Shown one piece after another: positions 1-6,509 of a DNA stretch of 9,077 nucleotides. The notes beneath the pieces were generated by a model. The model searched no databases, was not told the DNA's origin, and worked only from the letters and a program-made list of their open reading frames with translations. The position numbers and the translations under genes were made by a program. Origin of the DNA: an uncultured Eubacteriales bacterium (lineage in GTDB: Bacteria > Bacillota > Clostridia > Oscillospirales > Oscillospiraceae); assembly GCA_900554625.1 (NCBI GenBank), contig USHP01000057.1:1-9077 (forward strand), read 5' to 3'. The first letter of the stretch is position 1. Each line of letters opens with the position of its first letter.

Positions 1-1292
1 AACCCACACAGCCCACAGCACCATCGGCGACGGAAGCAACCACGTCTCAGGAACCTGAATCGCCACCGGTAACGACACCGTCCAAAGACCCTCCTGAACA
101 GGGAGATAAAACCGAAACACCGGCAGAGCAGCCGGCAGATCCGGATGCGGTTACTGCCGATACTCCGGAAAATCGGGTACTGTCCGACATGGTGGAGGGA
201 GAATCGGCAAATGGGGAGCAACCGCCGGAACAGGGTCTGATCGGCAATGATGTGGACTCGCCGGTGGCTTCCGAAAGCACCTTAGAGAGCGGACAGCAGG
301 TCAGCGAAAATACCCAGACTGCAGCGAATACAGAAACAACTGCAGCGGCATCCACGGAAGCAGCTGCCGAAGCCGTTTCGCCGGGGCAAAGCAAAGCACG
401 GATGTGGCGGATTGTGTTCTGGACCCTGAATGGAGTGCTGATGGCCGACTTGTGCGCCATTTTGGTACTTAGCTATCTGATTTCTACCACGGTGGACAAG
501 CCCGGTCACACGGTGAAAGCACCCCGCACAGATACCATGCTGCGCAAGGCTGCATCTCCGACTACGGCGGCCGTCCATGAAGTAGGGCGTCGGGAGTACC
601 AGCAGGACAGCCTTGGCCGGTGCCCGGTACTGGGCGGCCGGGGAATGCTGGCGGTAGTTGCCGACGGCATGGGCGGTTTGTCAGGCGGTGAAAAAGTCAG
701 CCAGAAGATCGTCCTGGATGTACTGAGCATGGGGCAGCAGCTCCAGGCAGAACAGGTAAACGGAGCGCTGCGGCAAATGCTGGCTCAGGTCACGGACAAC
801 GTAAACCGGATGCTGGGCCCCGACGGGCTGTACAAAAGCGGTTCTACCGTGGTGGCGGTACTGGTCTGCGGCCAGAAACTCCAGTGGATTGCGGTAGGAG
901 ACAGCCGGATCTACCTGGTTCGGCAGGGGTATGCCAATCAGCTTAACCGGGACCATAATCTGCTCCAGACCTGGATGCCCGACATCCTGGCTGGCCGGAT
1001 GACCATGGAAGAAGCACTGCGCAATCCCGATGGCCGGAAGCTGACCAGCTTCATCGGCATGGGGCAGCTGAAATACGTGGATGCCAGCATAGCACCGGTG
1101 GAACTGGAACGGGGTGACCGTATTGTGCTGATGACCGACGGCGTGTACGATGTAATCTCGGAGGAGCGCCTGAGCGTAATTTTGAGGCAGTATCCCAATG
1201 TGGAACAGGCTGCAGCGGAAATCAAGCGGGTGATCAAAGAGGCAAATTCTCCCCACCAGGATAACTATACCGCATTGATCCTGGGCTTTTAA
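1..1292 (+). CDS. Membrane-anchored PP2C-family Ser/Thr phosphatase, 5' end outside window
   Basis: Protein phosphatase of the metal-dependent PP2C (PPM) family, expected to remove phosphate from Ser/Thr residues placed by the adjacent kinase. The frame is open from base 3 with no stop, so the gene starts upstream; the ATG at 189 lies inside a low-complexity linker and is not a convincing start. The visible 429 residues comprise a Pro/Thr/Glu/Ala-rich, acidic linker (about 1-130), one membrane segment (about 135-161, nt 405-485) with K/R on both sides, and a PP2C domain (about 188-429). Metal-binding aspartates are present: D202 in REYQQD, D221 in VVADGMGG, D379 in MTDGVYD and D420 in HQDNYT, plus the AVGDSRIYL core strand. 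The canonical Asn of the first motif (NQD) is Gln here. The kinase follows after 11 nt. Bacterial PP2Cs usually have the catalytic domain first and the membrane helix last; here the order is reversed and the topology is unclear. Family assignment is firm; the missing N-terminus is unknown. Confidence 0.93.
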   Translation, partial: PTQPTAPSATEATTSQEPESPPVTTPSKDPPEQGDKTETPAEQPADPDAVTADTPENRVLSDMVEGESANGEQPPEQGLIGNDVDSPVASESTLESGQQVSENTQTAANTETTAAASTEAAAEAVSPGQSKARMWRIVFWTLNGVLMADLCAILVLSYLISTTVDKPGHTVKAPRTDTMLRKAASPTTAAVHEVGRREYQQDSLGRCPVLGGRGMLAVVADGMGGLSGGEKVSQKIVLDVLSMGQQLQAEQVNGALRQMLAQVTDNVNRMLGPDGLYKSGSTVVAVLVCGQKLQWIAVGDSRIYLVRQGYANQLNRDHNLLQTWMPDILAGRMTMEEALRNPDGRKLTSFIGMGQLKYVDASIAPVELERGDRIVLMTDGVYDVISEERLSVILRQYPNVEQAAAEIKRVIKEANSPHQDNYTALILGF

Positions 1293-1296
1293 GAGG
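1291..1296 (+). promoter_or_regulatory. Ribosome binding site that decides the kinase start
   Basis: AAGAGG overlaps the TAA stop of the upstream phosphatase gene. It lies 7 nt before the ATG at 1304 but only 1 nt before an in-frame TTG at 1298, so ATG 1304 is the likely start. The overlap of stop and ribosome binding site suggests translational coupling. Confidence 0.6.
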
Positions 1297-1303
1297 TTTG
1301 GCC

Positions 1304-2548
1304 ATGAATAATGGGATCATGGGGAACCACTTGGCTCCCGGCACGGTGCTCAGAGGACGCTATCAGCTGAACCGGCTGCTGGGGCAGGGAGGATTCGGCA
1401 TCACCTATTGCGCACTGGATACCAGAACCGGCCGGCAGGTTGCCATCAAGGAGCATTTTCCCAACCGATATGTGATCAGAGGGTCGGACGGTTTGACCGT
1501 TCAGGCCAAGCAGGGAATGGAGGAAGATTTCAGCAACACGGTCAGAAGCTTCGTCCAGGAGGCGCAGACGCTGATTAACCTGCAAAGCATGGAAGGCGTG
1601 GTACAGCTGTTTCATGTGTTTGATGAAAACAAAACGGCTTACTATGTAATGGAATTGCTGGAAGGCGAAGAACTCAAGGATTTTCTCCTCCGTACTGGTC
1701 CGATGAGCTGGGAAAATCTGACCCCCATTATGAAGACGGTAATTAAGGCTCTTGGTTATATTCATGAAGCGGGCCTGATTCACCGGGATATCAGTCCGGA
1801 CAATATTTTCCTGACGCCCCAGGGAGCGCGGGTGATTGATTTTGGCTCGGTTCGATCCTATCAGGGCAGAGAACATTTTACCGCATATCTGAAACACAGT
1901 TTTGCCCCCATTGAACAGTATCAAAGCGGTGGCAAGCAGGGACCGTGGACGGATATTTATGCGCTGTGTGTGACCATGTACTACTGCCTTAGCGGAGAAT
2001 TGCCCCCGGCAGCGGTGCTGCGTGTGGATAATGATGCCCTGAAACCCCTGGAAACCCTGTGCCCCAGAGTGCCCAAAGAGGTCTGTCAGGTGATTCATCA
2101 GGGAATGGCGGTAGATAGCCGCAGTCGGTATCAGACGGTGGAACAGCTCTATGAAGCGCTGTTCCATGAGTCCATCCCCAGGAGCGATCATACGGACAAG
2201 CAGGAAGTGACGCAGTACCGGGAAACTTCCCAACAGCCGGATGTTCGCTGTGTCAGAGGGGAATTTGCGGGAAGCAGCTGGCAGATTCCCCCGGGCAAAG
2301 GCATCCGAATCGGGCGAAATCCGGAGTGCGAGGTGTGTTATCCGCCCAATTCCAGCGGAATCAGCCGCAGACAGTGCTCCTTTTACAAGTCTCCCGATGG
2401 CAAGATCATGATTCGCGATGACAATTCCTCCTACGGCACCTTTGTGCTGATTGGGACCAAGCCGGTGCGGATTGAGGCTGGGAAATGGTATCTGGCCCAG
2501 GGGGCCAGGGTGTTCTTCGGCAGACAGGAAGAATATTTGATAAAATGA
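1304..2548 (+). CDS. Soluble Hanks-type Ser/Thr protein kinase with C-terminal FHA domain
   Basis: Eukaryotic-like protein kinase of 414 aa. The kinase domain spans about residues 20-290: glycine-rich loop GQGGFG (27-32), ATP-anchoring K49 in VAIKE, probable helix-C Glu E86, catalytic loop HRDISPDN with D162 and N167, DFG at 179-181, and an APE-like APIEQY (201-206). The loop carries Ser where most Ser/Thr kinases have Lys (HRDLK). After a polar linker (about 291-325) comes a forkhead-associated phosphothreonine-binding domain (about 326-412) with RIGR (R338), SRRQ (354-357) and SSYGT. The usual His of SxxH and Asn of S/T-N-G-T are replaced by Gln and Tyr, so phosphothreonine affinity may be altered. 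No membrane segment and no PASTA repeats are visible, so it should be cytosolic, unlike PrkC/PknB. It sits between two PP2C genes, 11 nt and 13 nt away, so opposing kinase and phosphatase activities are co-expressed. Kinase plus FHA identity is firm; substrates are unknown. Confidence 0.95.
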   Translation: MNNGIMGNHLAPGTVLRGRYQLNRLLGQGGFGITYCALDTRTGRQVAIKEHFPNRYVIRGSDGLTVQAKQGMEEDFSNTVRSFVQEAQTLINLQSMEGVVQLFHVFDENKTAYYVMELLEGEELKDFLLRTGPMSWENLTPIMKTVIKALGYIHEAGLIHRDISPDNIFLTPQGARVIDFGSVRSYQGREHFTAYLKHSFAPIEQYQSGGKQGPWTDIYALCVTMYYCLSGELPPAAVLRVDNDALKPLETLCPRVPKEVCQVIHQGMAVDSRSRYQTVEQLYEALFHESIPRSDHTDKQEVTQYRETSQQPDVRCVRGEFAGSSWQIPPGKGIRIGRNPECEVCYPPNSSGISRRQCSFYKSPDGKIMIRDDNSSYGTFVLIGTKPVRIEAGKWYLAQGARVFFGRQEEYLIK

Positions 2549-2561
2549 GGGATGCGACGGT

Positions 2562-3281
2562 ATGCAAATCAAACTAGCCAGTTATTCAGCAATCGGAAGC
2601 CGAGCCGTAAATGAGGATGCCTGCACCTGTGAACAGATCGGTCCGGAACTGTTCTGCGCGGTGGTCTGCGATGGATTGGGCAGCCATGGCGGCGGGCAGG
2701 ACGCATCCGCAATTGTGGTGAATCAGCTGAAACAGACGCCTCCGCCGCATATTCCCACAGCCCAGCAGATACTTCAGTGGCTGGAGCGGAGCAATCAGGA
2801 AATCCTGCAGCGGCGGAAAGACCCCCGGCACATGAAAACCACGGCAGTGGCACTGTTTGTAGAGGGGAAACGGACAATCTGGGTACATATCGGCGATTCC
2901 AGACTGTATCACTACCACAACGGACGCTTGGTGGACGCCACGGAGGATCATAGCGTCTGCAACCTTGCGGTGAAAATAGGAAATATCACACGGCGGGATA
3001 TCCCGAAGCACCCGGATCGAAACAAAGTTCTGAAGGTGTTGGGAGAGGAGTCGATTTCTCCGGAGATCCACGAGAGCGTGGATTTGCCGCCCGGCCGCCA
3101 CGCATTTCTGCTCTGCTCTGATGGCCTGTGGGAACGGCTTCACGAAGATGAAATTATGCTGGACCTTCACAAAAGCCAGACTCCGGAGCAGTGGCTCCAG
3201 GAGCTTCGCATCCGGGCGGAGATGCGAAAGTATACGGACGTGGATAACAATACCGCGGCAGCTGTATGGCTGGATATTTAG
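2562..3281 (+). CDS. Stand-alone PP2C-family Ser/Thr phosphatase
   Basis: Compact 239-aa PP2C phosphatase made of the catalytic domain alone, close to the usual length of soluble bacterial PP2Cs (PrpC/Stp type, about 240 aa). Visible motifs in order: RAVNEDA with D19, VVCDGLGSHGGG with D37, HIGDSRLYHY (109-118), LLCSDGLWERL with D187, and VDNNT with D228. All metal-coordinating acidic residues therefore appear intact, and there is no signal peptide or membrane segment. Start ATG at 2562 is preceded by GAGGG (2547-2551) with a 10-nt spacer; the kinase stop is 13 nt upstream and the vWA-FHA gene begins 15 nt downstream, which implies one transcript. It probably reverses phosphorylation by the neighbouring kinase in the cytosol. 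It is clearly diverged from the membrane-anchored PP2C in the same operon, so it is not a recent tandem duplicate. Family assignment firm, target inferred. Confidence 0.95.
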   Translation: MQIKLASYSAIGSRAVNEDACTCEQIGPELFCAVVCDGLGSHGGGQDASAIVVNQLKQTPPPHIPTAQQILQWLERSNQEILQRRKDPRHMKTTAVALFVEGKRTIWVHIGDSRLYHYHNGRLVDATEDHSVCNLAVKIGNITRRDIPKHPDRNKVLKVLGEESISPEIHESVDLPPGRHAFLLCSDGLWERLHEDEIMLDLHKSQTPEQWLQELRIRAEMRKYTDVDNNTAAAVWLDI

Positions 3282-3291
3282 AGGATAGGAG
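3281..3291 (+). promoter_or_regulatory. Ribosome binding site region of the vWA-FHA gene
   Basis: Two purine-rich cores lie side by side: GAGGA at 3281-3285, overlapping the upstream TAG stop, and AGGAG at 3287-3291. AGGAG is 5 nt from ATG 3297 and 8 nt from ATG 3300. GAGGA is 5 nt from GTG 3291. I prefer ATG 3297. The choice shifts the protein by at most three residues and leaves the signal peptide intact. Confidence 0.5.
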
Positions 3292-3296
3292 TGAAC

Positions 3297-4883
3297 ATGA
3301 TGAAAAAACTGGCAACGCTTCTGCTGTGCCTGATGATGGTAACTTTGCTGGCATTTCCTGCCCAAGCGGCCACAGCAGAAAAATTCTTGCGGCAAAGCTA
3401 TGATGTGGACACGGAGGCGGTCTACTGCTACGGCAAACAACTCCCAGGTGACGGGAATTTGAAAATTTCGGTGGGTACCAATCAGCAGGCAGCTGCGGAT
3501 TTTTCCACCATCCGGCACCAGAAGATTCCGGTGACGGTTTATTGTCTGGTTGACAGTGCCACCTCCCTCAGCAAGGAGGTTATGAAGCAGCAGACCGACA
3601 TTCTGCTTGCCATCAGCGGAAAACTGGAGAGCCAGGACAGTATGATCCTGGGAGCCATAGACAAAGAATTGATCCAGAGCAAACCTCTGGACGATAAAGC
3701 CGGCAGAGATGCTGCGATTCAGACGATTCAGCGGGGAAATTGGTACACCAATCTGTATGAAAGCATTACGCTGGCCATTGATGACCTGGCCAAGAGTACG
3801 TCCTACGATACCAATACCTTCCTGGTGATTTTGTCGGATGGCCATGATGACGGTCAGAGCGCTGTTACGGCGGAAAAGGCCATTGAAAAGGCGGCAGCGG
3901 CAGGAATCCCGGTTTACTCCATTATCCTTGGCAATACGGCAAGCAAAGAAGAAAAAGATATTCAGGAAAAACTCACGGCGGAAACCCTGGGCGGATTTGT
4001 GTGCAATCCCAGTGCAGATGGCACCAATCTGACCACGGCGGTTGAAAATGTGATGGACAGCATCAAAGGTTCCACCGCAATCCGGGTTGGTATGGAGTCC
4101 TTTGAGGATATCAGCCAGGATATCGAATTGCTGATCCGGTACGAGACAAAGACTGCCAAGTATGAAGATACCATCCTGGTTCGTGCCGTAGACCTGCAGC
4201 AGGTATTTGAAGGACAGGAATTCCCCTATGGTGCCACGGAGGAGAATCTAAGCTTGGTTCAGAAACTGTTTGCCGGGAAATTTACCATCCTGCTGGCCCT
4301 GGTGGTTTTCACCGGTGTGGCAGCAGTCGTCGTGGTGGTTGTCCTGCTCGTAGTAACGGGGCGGAAAAAGAAGGCAGCGCCTGAAACTGTAAGCGGCATG
4401 GAAAATCCCCAGCCCAATCCTGTGCCTGCGGACATTCCCGCTACCGGAGCCGTGGAGGGAGAGACAGATTCTTCGGATTCGGATTGGGATCTGCCTACCC
4501 ATACCATTGCCAACGCCATCAATCTGGGAGAAATTGCCCAAACTGCCTCGGTCAGCGGAGGCTGCCATGTGTATGCTGTGGCGCTGATGCATCCGGAAAT
4601 CCAGACGGACTTTTATCTGACTCCCAAGGTGGAAATGTCCTTCGGACGTACCAGCAAATCCGATATTATTCTGTGCGACCGGGACCCCAAACTCTCCGGA
4701 CTTCATGGAAGCCTGGTATGGGATGGGACGTATTTGCTTGTCCGTGACCGGAGATCGACCAACGGCACCGCGGTCAATGGAGAGCCCTGCGGCAGCGAAA
4801 CCTGGCTGCCAATTGAGGACGGCGCAATCCTTCGGGCAGGCTCTTATGAATACCGGATCAGTTACGAAGCCCCTAACGGCTGA
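3297..4883 (+). CDS. Secreted membrane-anchored vWA domain protein with cytoplasmic FHA domain
   Basis: Transmembrane protein of 528 aa that I do not recognise as a named gene. Domain order: signal peptide (1-24: MMKK, hydrophobic core, ending PAQA); von Willebrand factor A domain (about 77-260); membrane segment (about 329-353, rich in Val); basic RKKK stop-transfer motif (356-359); acidic/proline linker (360-415); FHA domain (about 443-522). The vWA metal site (MIDAS) is nearly complete: D86 and S90 in DSATS, T151, and D181 in LSDGHDD, with Ala88 in place of the first Ser of DxSxS. The FHA domain shows FGR (R451), SGLH (467-470) and STNGT (487-491). The signal peptide and positive-inside rule place vWA outside and FHA inside. 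It is the last gene of the kinase/phosphatase operon, 15 nt after the PP2C gene, and is followed by a terminator. It could link an extracellular ligand or cell-wall contact to phosphothreonine-dependent recruitment inside. Domains are firm; role inferred. Confidence 0.92.
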   Translation: MMKKLATLLLCLMMVTLLAFPAQAATAEKFLRQSYDVDTEAVYCYGKQLPGDGNLKISVGTNQQAAADFSTIRHQKIPVTVYCLVDSATSLSKEVMKQQTDILLAISGKLESQDSMILGAIDKELIQSKPLDDKAGRDAAIQTIQRGNWYTNLYESITLAIDDLAKSTSYDTNTFLVILSDGHDDGQSAVTAEKAIEKAAAAGIPVYSIILGNTASKEEKDIQEKLTAETLGGFVCNPSADGTNLTTAVENVMDSIKGSTAIRVGMESFEDISQDIELLIRYETKTAKYEDTILVRAVDLQQVFEGQEFPYGATEENLSLVQKLFAGKFTILLALVVFTGVAAVVVVVVLLVVTGRKKKAAPETVSGMENPQPNPVPADIPATGAVEGETDSSDSDWDLPTHTIANAINLGEIAQTASVSGGCHVYAVALMHPEIQTDFYLTPKVEMSFGRTSKSDIILCDRDPKLSGLHGSLVWDGTYLLVRDRRSTNGTAVNGEPCGSETWLPIEDGAILRAGSYEYRISYEAPNG

Positions 4884-4942
4884 GGGGAACGCACCATAAG
4901 CAAGTGCAATCTTCCGGTGGAAAGCGGATTTCGCAGATAAGT

Positions 4943-4986
4943 TGGCTTGCCATCTGTGTAGGGCAGATGGCAAGCCATTTCTTTTT
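4943..4986 (+). terminator. Rho-independent terminator of the kinase/phosphatase operon
   Basis: A perfect 14-bp stem (arms 4943-4956 and 4964-4977, TGGCTTGCCATCTG on the left) encloses a 7-nt loop and is followed by TTTCTTTTT (4978-4986). It starts 59 nt after the vWA-FHA stop codon and separates this operon from the two-component operon promoter. Confidence 0.93.
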
Positions 4987-5001
4987 GGATGGGCTTACGC
5001 C

Positions 5002-5060
5002 TACCCGGTGCGGAAAAATCTCCTTGCTTGGATGGGAATAACAGACTATAATACCCGGTA
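5002..5060 (+). promoter_or_regulatory. Candidate operator: paired TACCCGGT repeats around the promoter
   Basis: TACCCGGT occurs at 5002-5009 and again at 5052-5059, exactly 50 bp apart, about five helical turns. The second copy extends to TACCCGGTA, an odd-length palindrome (TACC-N-GGTA), and covers the last base of the -10 box and the expected transcription start. The first copy lies upstream of the -35 box. This suits a regulator binding two sites, but the motif does not match a LytTR consensus known to me, and chance cannot be excluded. Confidence 0.35.
5024..5052 (+). promoter_or_regulatory. Sigma-A-type promoter for the two-component operon
   Basis: TTGCTT (-35, 5024-5029) and a perfect TATAAT (-10, 5047-5052) are separated by the optimal 17 bp. 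An A-tract (5014-5018) lies just upstream. Transcription should start near 5058-5060, giving a leader of about 20 nt before the ATG at 5080. It sits directly after the terminator of the preceding operon, which supports independent transcription. Confidence 0.8.
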
Positions 5061-5079
5061 GAACAACTGGGGCGGTGAG

Positions 5080-5781
5080 ATGGTGGAATACAAAATTGCA
5101 ATCTGTGATGATGCTGAGGCAGACAGAGACTATGTTTTGGACATGGTTCGCCGCTGGGCGGAGAAGGGCGGGCATATCGTGCATGCCGATTTGTTTTCCT
5201 CTGGGGAAAGCTTCTTGTTTCACTACGCAGAAGCGGCCGATTATGATATCCTGCTGCTGGATATCGAAATGGGCGCCATGGATGGGGTTACGCTGGCGAA
5301 AAAGCTGCGGCAAAGCAACGAAACCCTGCAAATTGTATTTATCACCGGATACTCCGACTACATTGCAGAAGGCTACGACGTTTCTGCCCTGCATTATCTG
5401 ATGAAGCCGGTGAAGGAAGAGAAGCTGTTTTCCGTTCTCAGCCGGGCGGCGGAGAAAATTGCCAGAAACGAAAAGGTGCTGACCTTCGACGTTGGCGGAG
5501 AAATGGTGCGCCTTCCCATTTACCAGATTCGCTACGCCCAGGTTCAGGGAAATTATGTCACCATATACGCAGGGACCGAGACTACGGTGAAAATGACTTT
5601 GGGGGACTTGGCGGCCATGCTGGACGAGCGGTTTTACCGGGTGGGGCGCTCGTGCATTGTGAACCTGACCCAAATCAGCCGGGTCACCAAGTCGGAAATC
5701 CGGCTCAGCGACGGCACGGCCATTCCCCTGCCCAGAGGGGCTTACGATGGAGTAAATCGGGCAATCATCTGCTTGGGGTGA
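5080..5781 (+). CDS. LytTR-family (AgrA/LytR-like) response regulator
   Basis: DNA-binding response regulator of 233 aa, partner of the downstream histidine kinase. The receiver domain (about 3-125) has acidic D10/D11 in ICDD, phospho-acceptor D61 in LLLDIEMG, switch T89 in FITGYS and K109 in LMKPV. A LytTR DNA-binding domain (about 134-230) follows, recognisable by QGNYVTIY, the FYRVGRSCIVNL segment and the final ISRV...LSDG strand pattern. The length is typical for the family. Start ATG 5080 has only a weak ribosome binding site (GGGG at 5069-5072 or GGTGAG abutting the ATG); a GTG at 5083 is a possible alternative. The strong promoter lies just upstream. LytTR regulators commonly control peptide production, export or immunity and often autoregulate; the downstream ABC exporters are the natural target here, by inference from position. 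Confidence 0.95.
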   Translation: MVEYKIAICDDAEADRDYVLDMVRRWAEKGGHIVHADLFSSGESFLFHYAEAADYDILLLDIEMGAMDGVTLAKKLRQSNETLQIVFITGYSDYIAEGYDVSALHYLMKPVKEEKLFSVLSRAAEKIARNEKVLTFDVGGEMVRLPIYQIRYAQVQGNYVTIYAGTETTVKMTLGDLAAMLDERFYRVGRSCIVNLTQISRVTKSEIRLSDGTAIPLPRGAYDGVNRAIICLG

Positions 5782-5785
5782 AAAC

Positions 5786-6448
5786 ATGGGATTGTTATCG
5801 AAAAAAATTGACAAGCAAATTGCGGCGTACCAGCAGGAACTGATTCAGACCCACTACGCAGAAGTGGAAAATATGTACCGTCAAATCCGGGGCTGGCGGC
5901 ACGATTACCGCAACCACATCCAGACCATGAAAGCCTATGCCGCCAAGGAGGACTGGCAGGCCATTCGCCGATATCTGGAAGAACTGGACACCGACCTGTC
6001 CACCGTGGATACGGTCATCAAAACTGGGAACCCGATGACCGACGCCATTCTCAATTCCAAAATCTCCCTGGCCAGAGCCAAGGGAATTTCGGTGCAGGCG
6101 GACGCCCATATTCCTGTGAAGCTTTCCTTGTCGGAACTGGATTTGTGCTGCATCATCGGTAATCTGTTTGACAATGCAATTGAAGCCAGTCTCCAGCTGC
6201 CGCCCCAGCAGCGGCTGATTCGGGTGTATATGGATATGAAAAATACCCAGCTGTACATCTCCTTCACAAACTTTACCGCCGGTAAGAAGATGGAGAAATC
6301 CGGCAGGCTCTTTCCCTCCACCAAAGGCCAGGGCCACGGTTTCGGCCTGGTGCGAATCGATGCAATCGTGGACCGGCTGGAGGGCTATATCAGCCGCAAC
6401 TCGGAAGACGGGGCCTTTACCACGGAAATTCTGCTGCCCACCACCTGA
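5786..6448 (+). CDS. Short soluble GHKL sensor histidine kinase
   Basis: Histidine kinase of only 220 aa, of the AgrC-like HPK10 type that pairs with LytTR regulators. An N-terminal helical dimerisation region (about 8-60) carries phospho-acceptor H39 in WRHDYRNH. The GHKL ATP-binding domain (about 110-218) shows the N box NLFDNAIEAS with N130 and the G box GQGHGFGL (181-188). Unlike AgrC, which has a multi-pass sensor domain of roughly 200 residues before this point, the protein has no hydrophobic segment and should be cytosolic. The frame opens only 4 nt after the regulator stop with GGGGTGA (5775-5781) as ribosome binding site, so the short form looks genuine, not a decayed gene. Its input may be a cytosolic ligand or contact with the neighbouring ABC transporter, as transporter-coupled kinases do in other systems; this is inference. 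Confidence 0.92.
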   Translation: MGLLSKKIDKQIAAYQQELIQTHYAEVENMYRQIRGWRHDYRNHIQTMKAYAAKEDWQAIRRYLEELDTDLSTVDTVIKTGNPMTDAILNSKISLARAKGISVQADAHIPVKLSLSELDLCCIIGNLFDNAIEASLQLPPQQRLIRVYMDMKNTQLYISFTNFTAGKKMEKSGRLFPSTKGQGHGFGLVRIDAIVDRLEGYISRNSEDGAFTTEILLPTT

Positions 6449-6463
6449 TTTTTGCAATTCATC

Positions 6464-6509
6464 CCCCGGAGCGCACCGTTCGTCCCCGAATCGTGCCGCC
6501 GGGGATTTT
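6464..6509 (+). terminator. GC-rich hairpin between histidine kinase and ABC genes, terminator or attenuator
   Basis: CCCCGG (6464-6469) pairs with CCGGGG (6499-6504). Inside, GCAC (6473-6476) pairs with GTGC (6493-6496) and GTTCG (6478-6482) with CGAAT (6487-6491) around a TCCC loop. Small bulges and a C-C mismatch interrupt the stem. Only TTTT (6506-6509) follows, so termination is probably partial. No convincing promoter lies between it and the ABC start at 6546, so read-through from the two-component promoter is likely. The remaining bases of the 97-nt gap show nothing else beyond the ABC ribosome binding site. Confidence 0.55.

Noticed and set aside
189..191. ATG at 189 as the start of the first phosphatase
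   Set aside because: The same frame is open back to base 3 with the same Pro/Thr/Glu-rich composition, and no ribosome binding site of good quality precedes the ATG in a gene-like context.
1298..1303. TTG at 1298 as start of the kinase
   Set aside because: Only one base separates it from the AAGAGG ribosome binding site; ATG 1304 has normal spacing.
1289..2572. Long open frame on the minus strand (427 codons) opposite the kinase gene
   Set aside because: The plus strand here encodes a complete kinase-FHA protein with intact motifs. The minus-strand translation shows no recognisable domain and reads like a codon-bias shadow.
2586..3845. Long minus-strand open frame (419 codons) opposite the second PP2C and the start of the vWA gene
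   Set aside because: It spans two convincing plus-strand genes and their ribosome binding sites and has a His/Gln/Arg-rich translation without domain signals.
1..4883. Calling the operon a TerY-P triad or a type VII secretion accessory cluster
   Set aside because: The vWA protein is secreted and FHA-fused, unlike TerY, and no Ter, WXG100 or FtsK/SpoIIIE-type genes are visible in the window.
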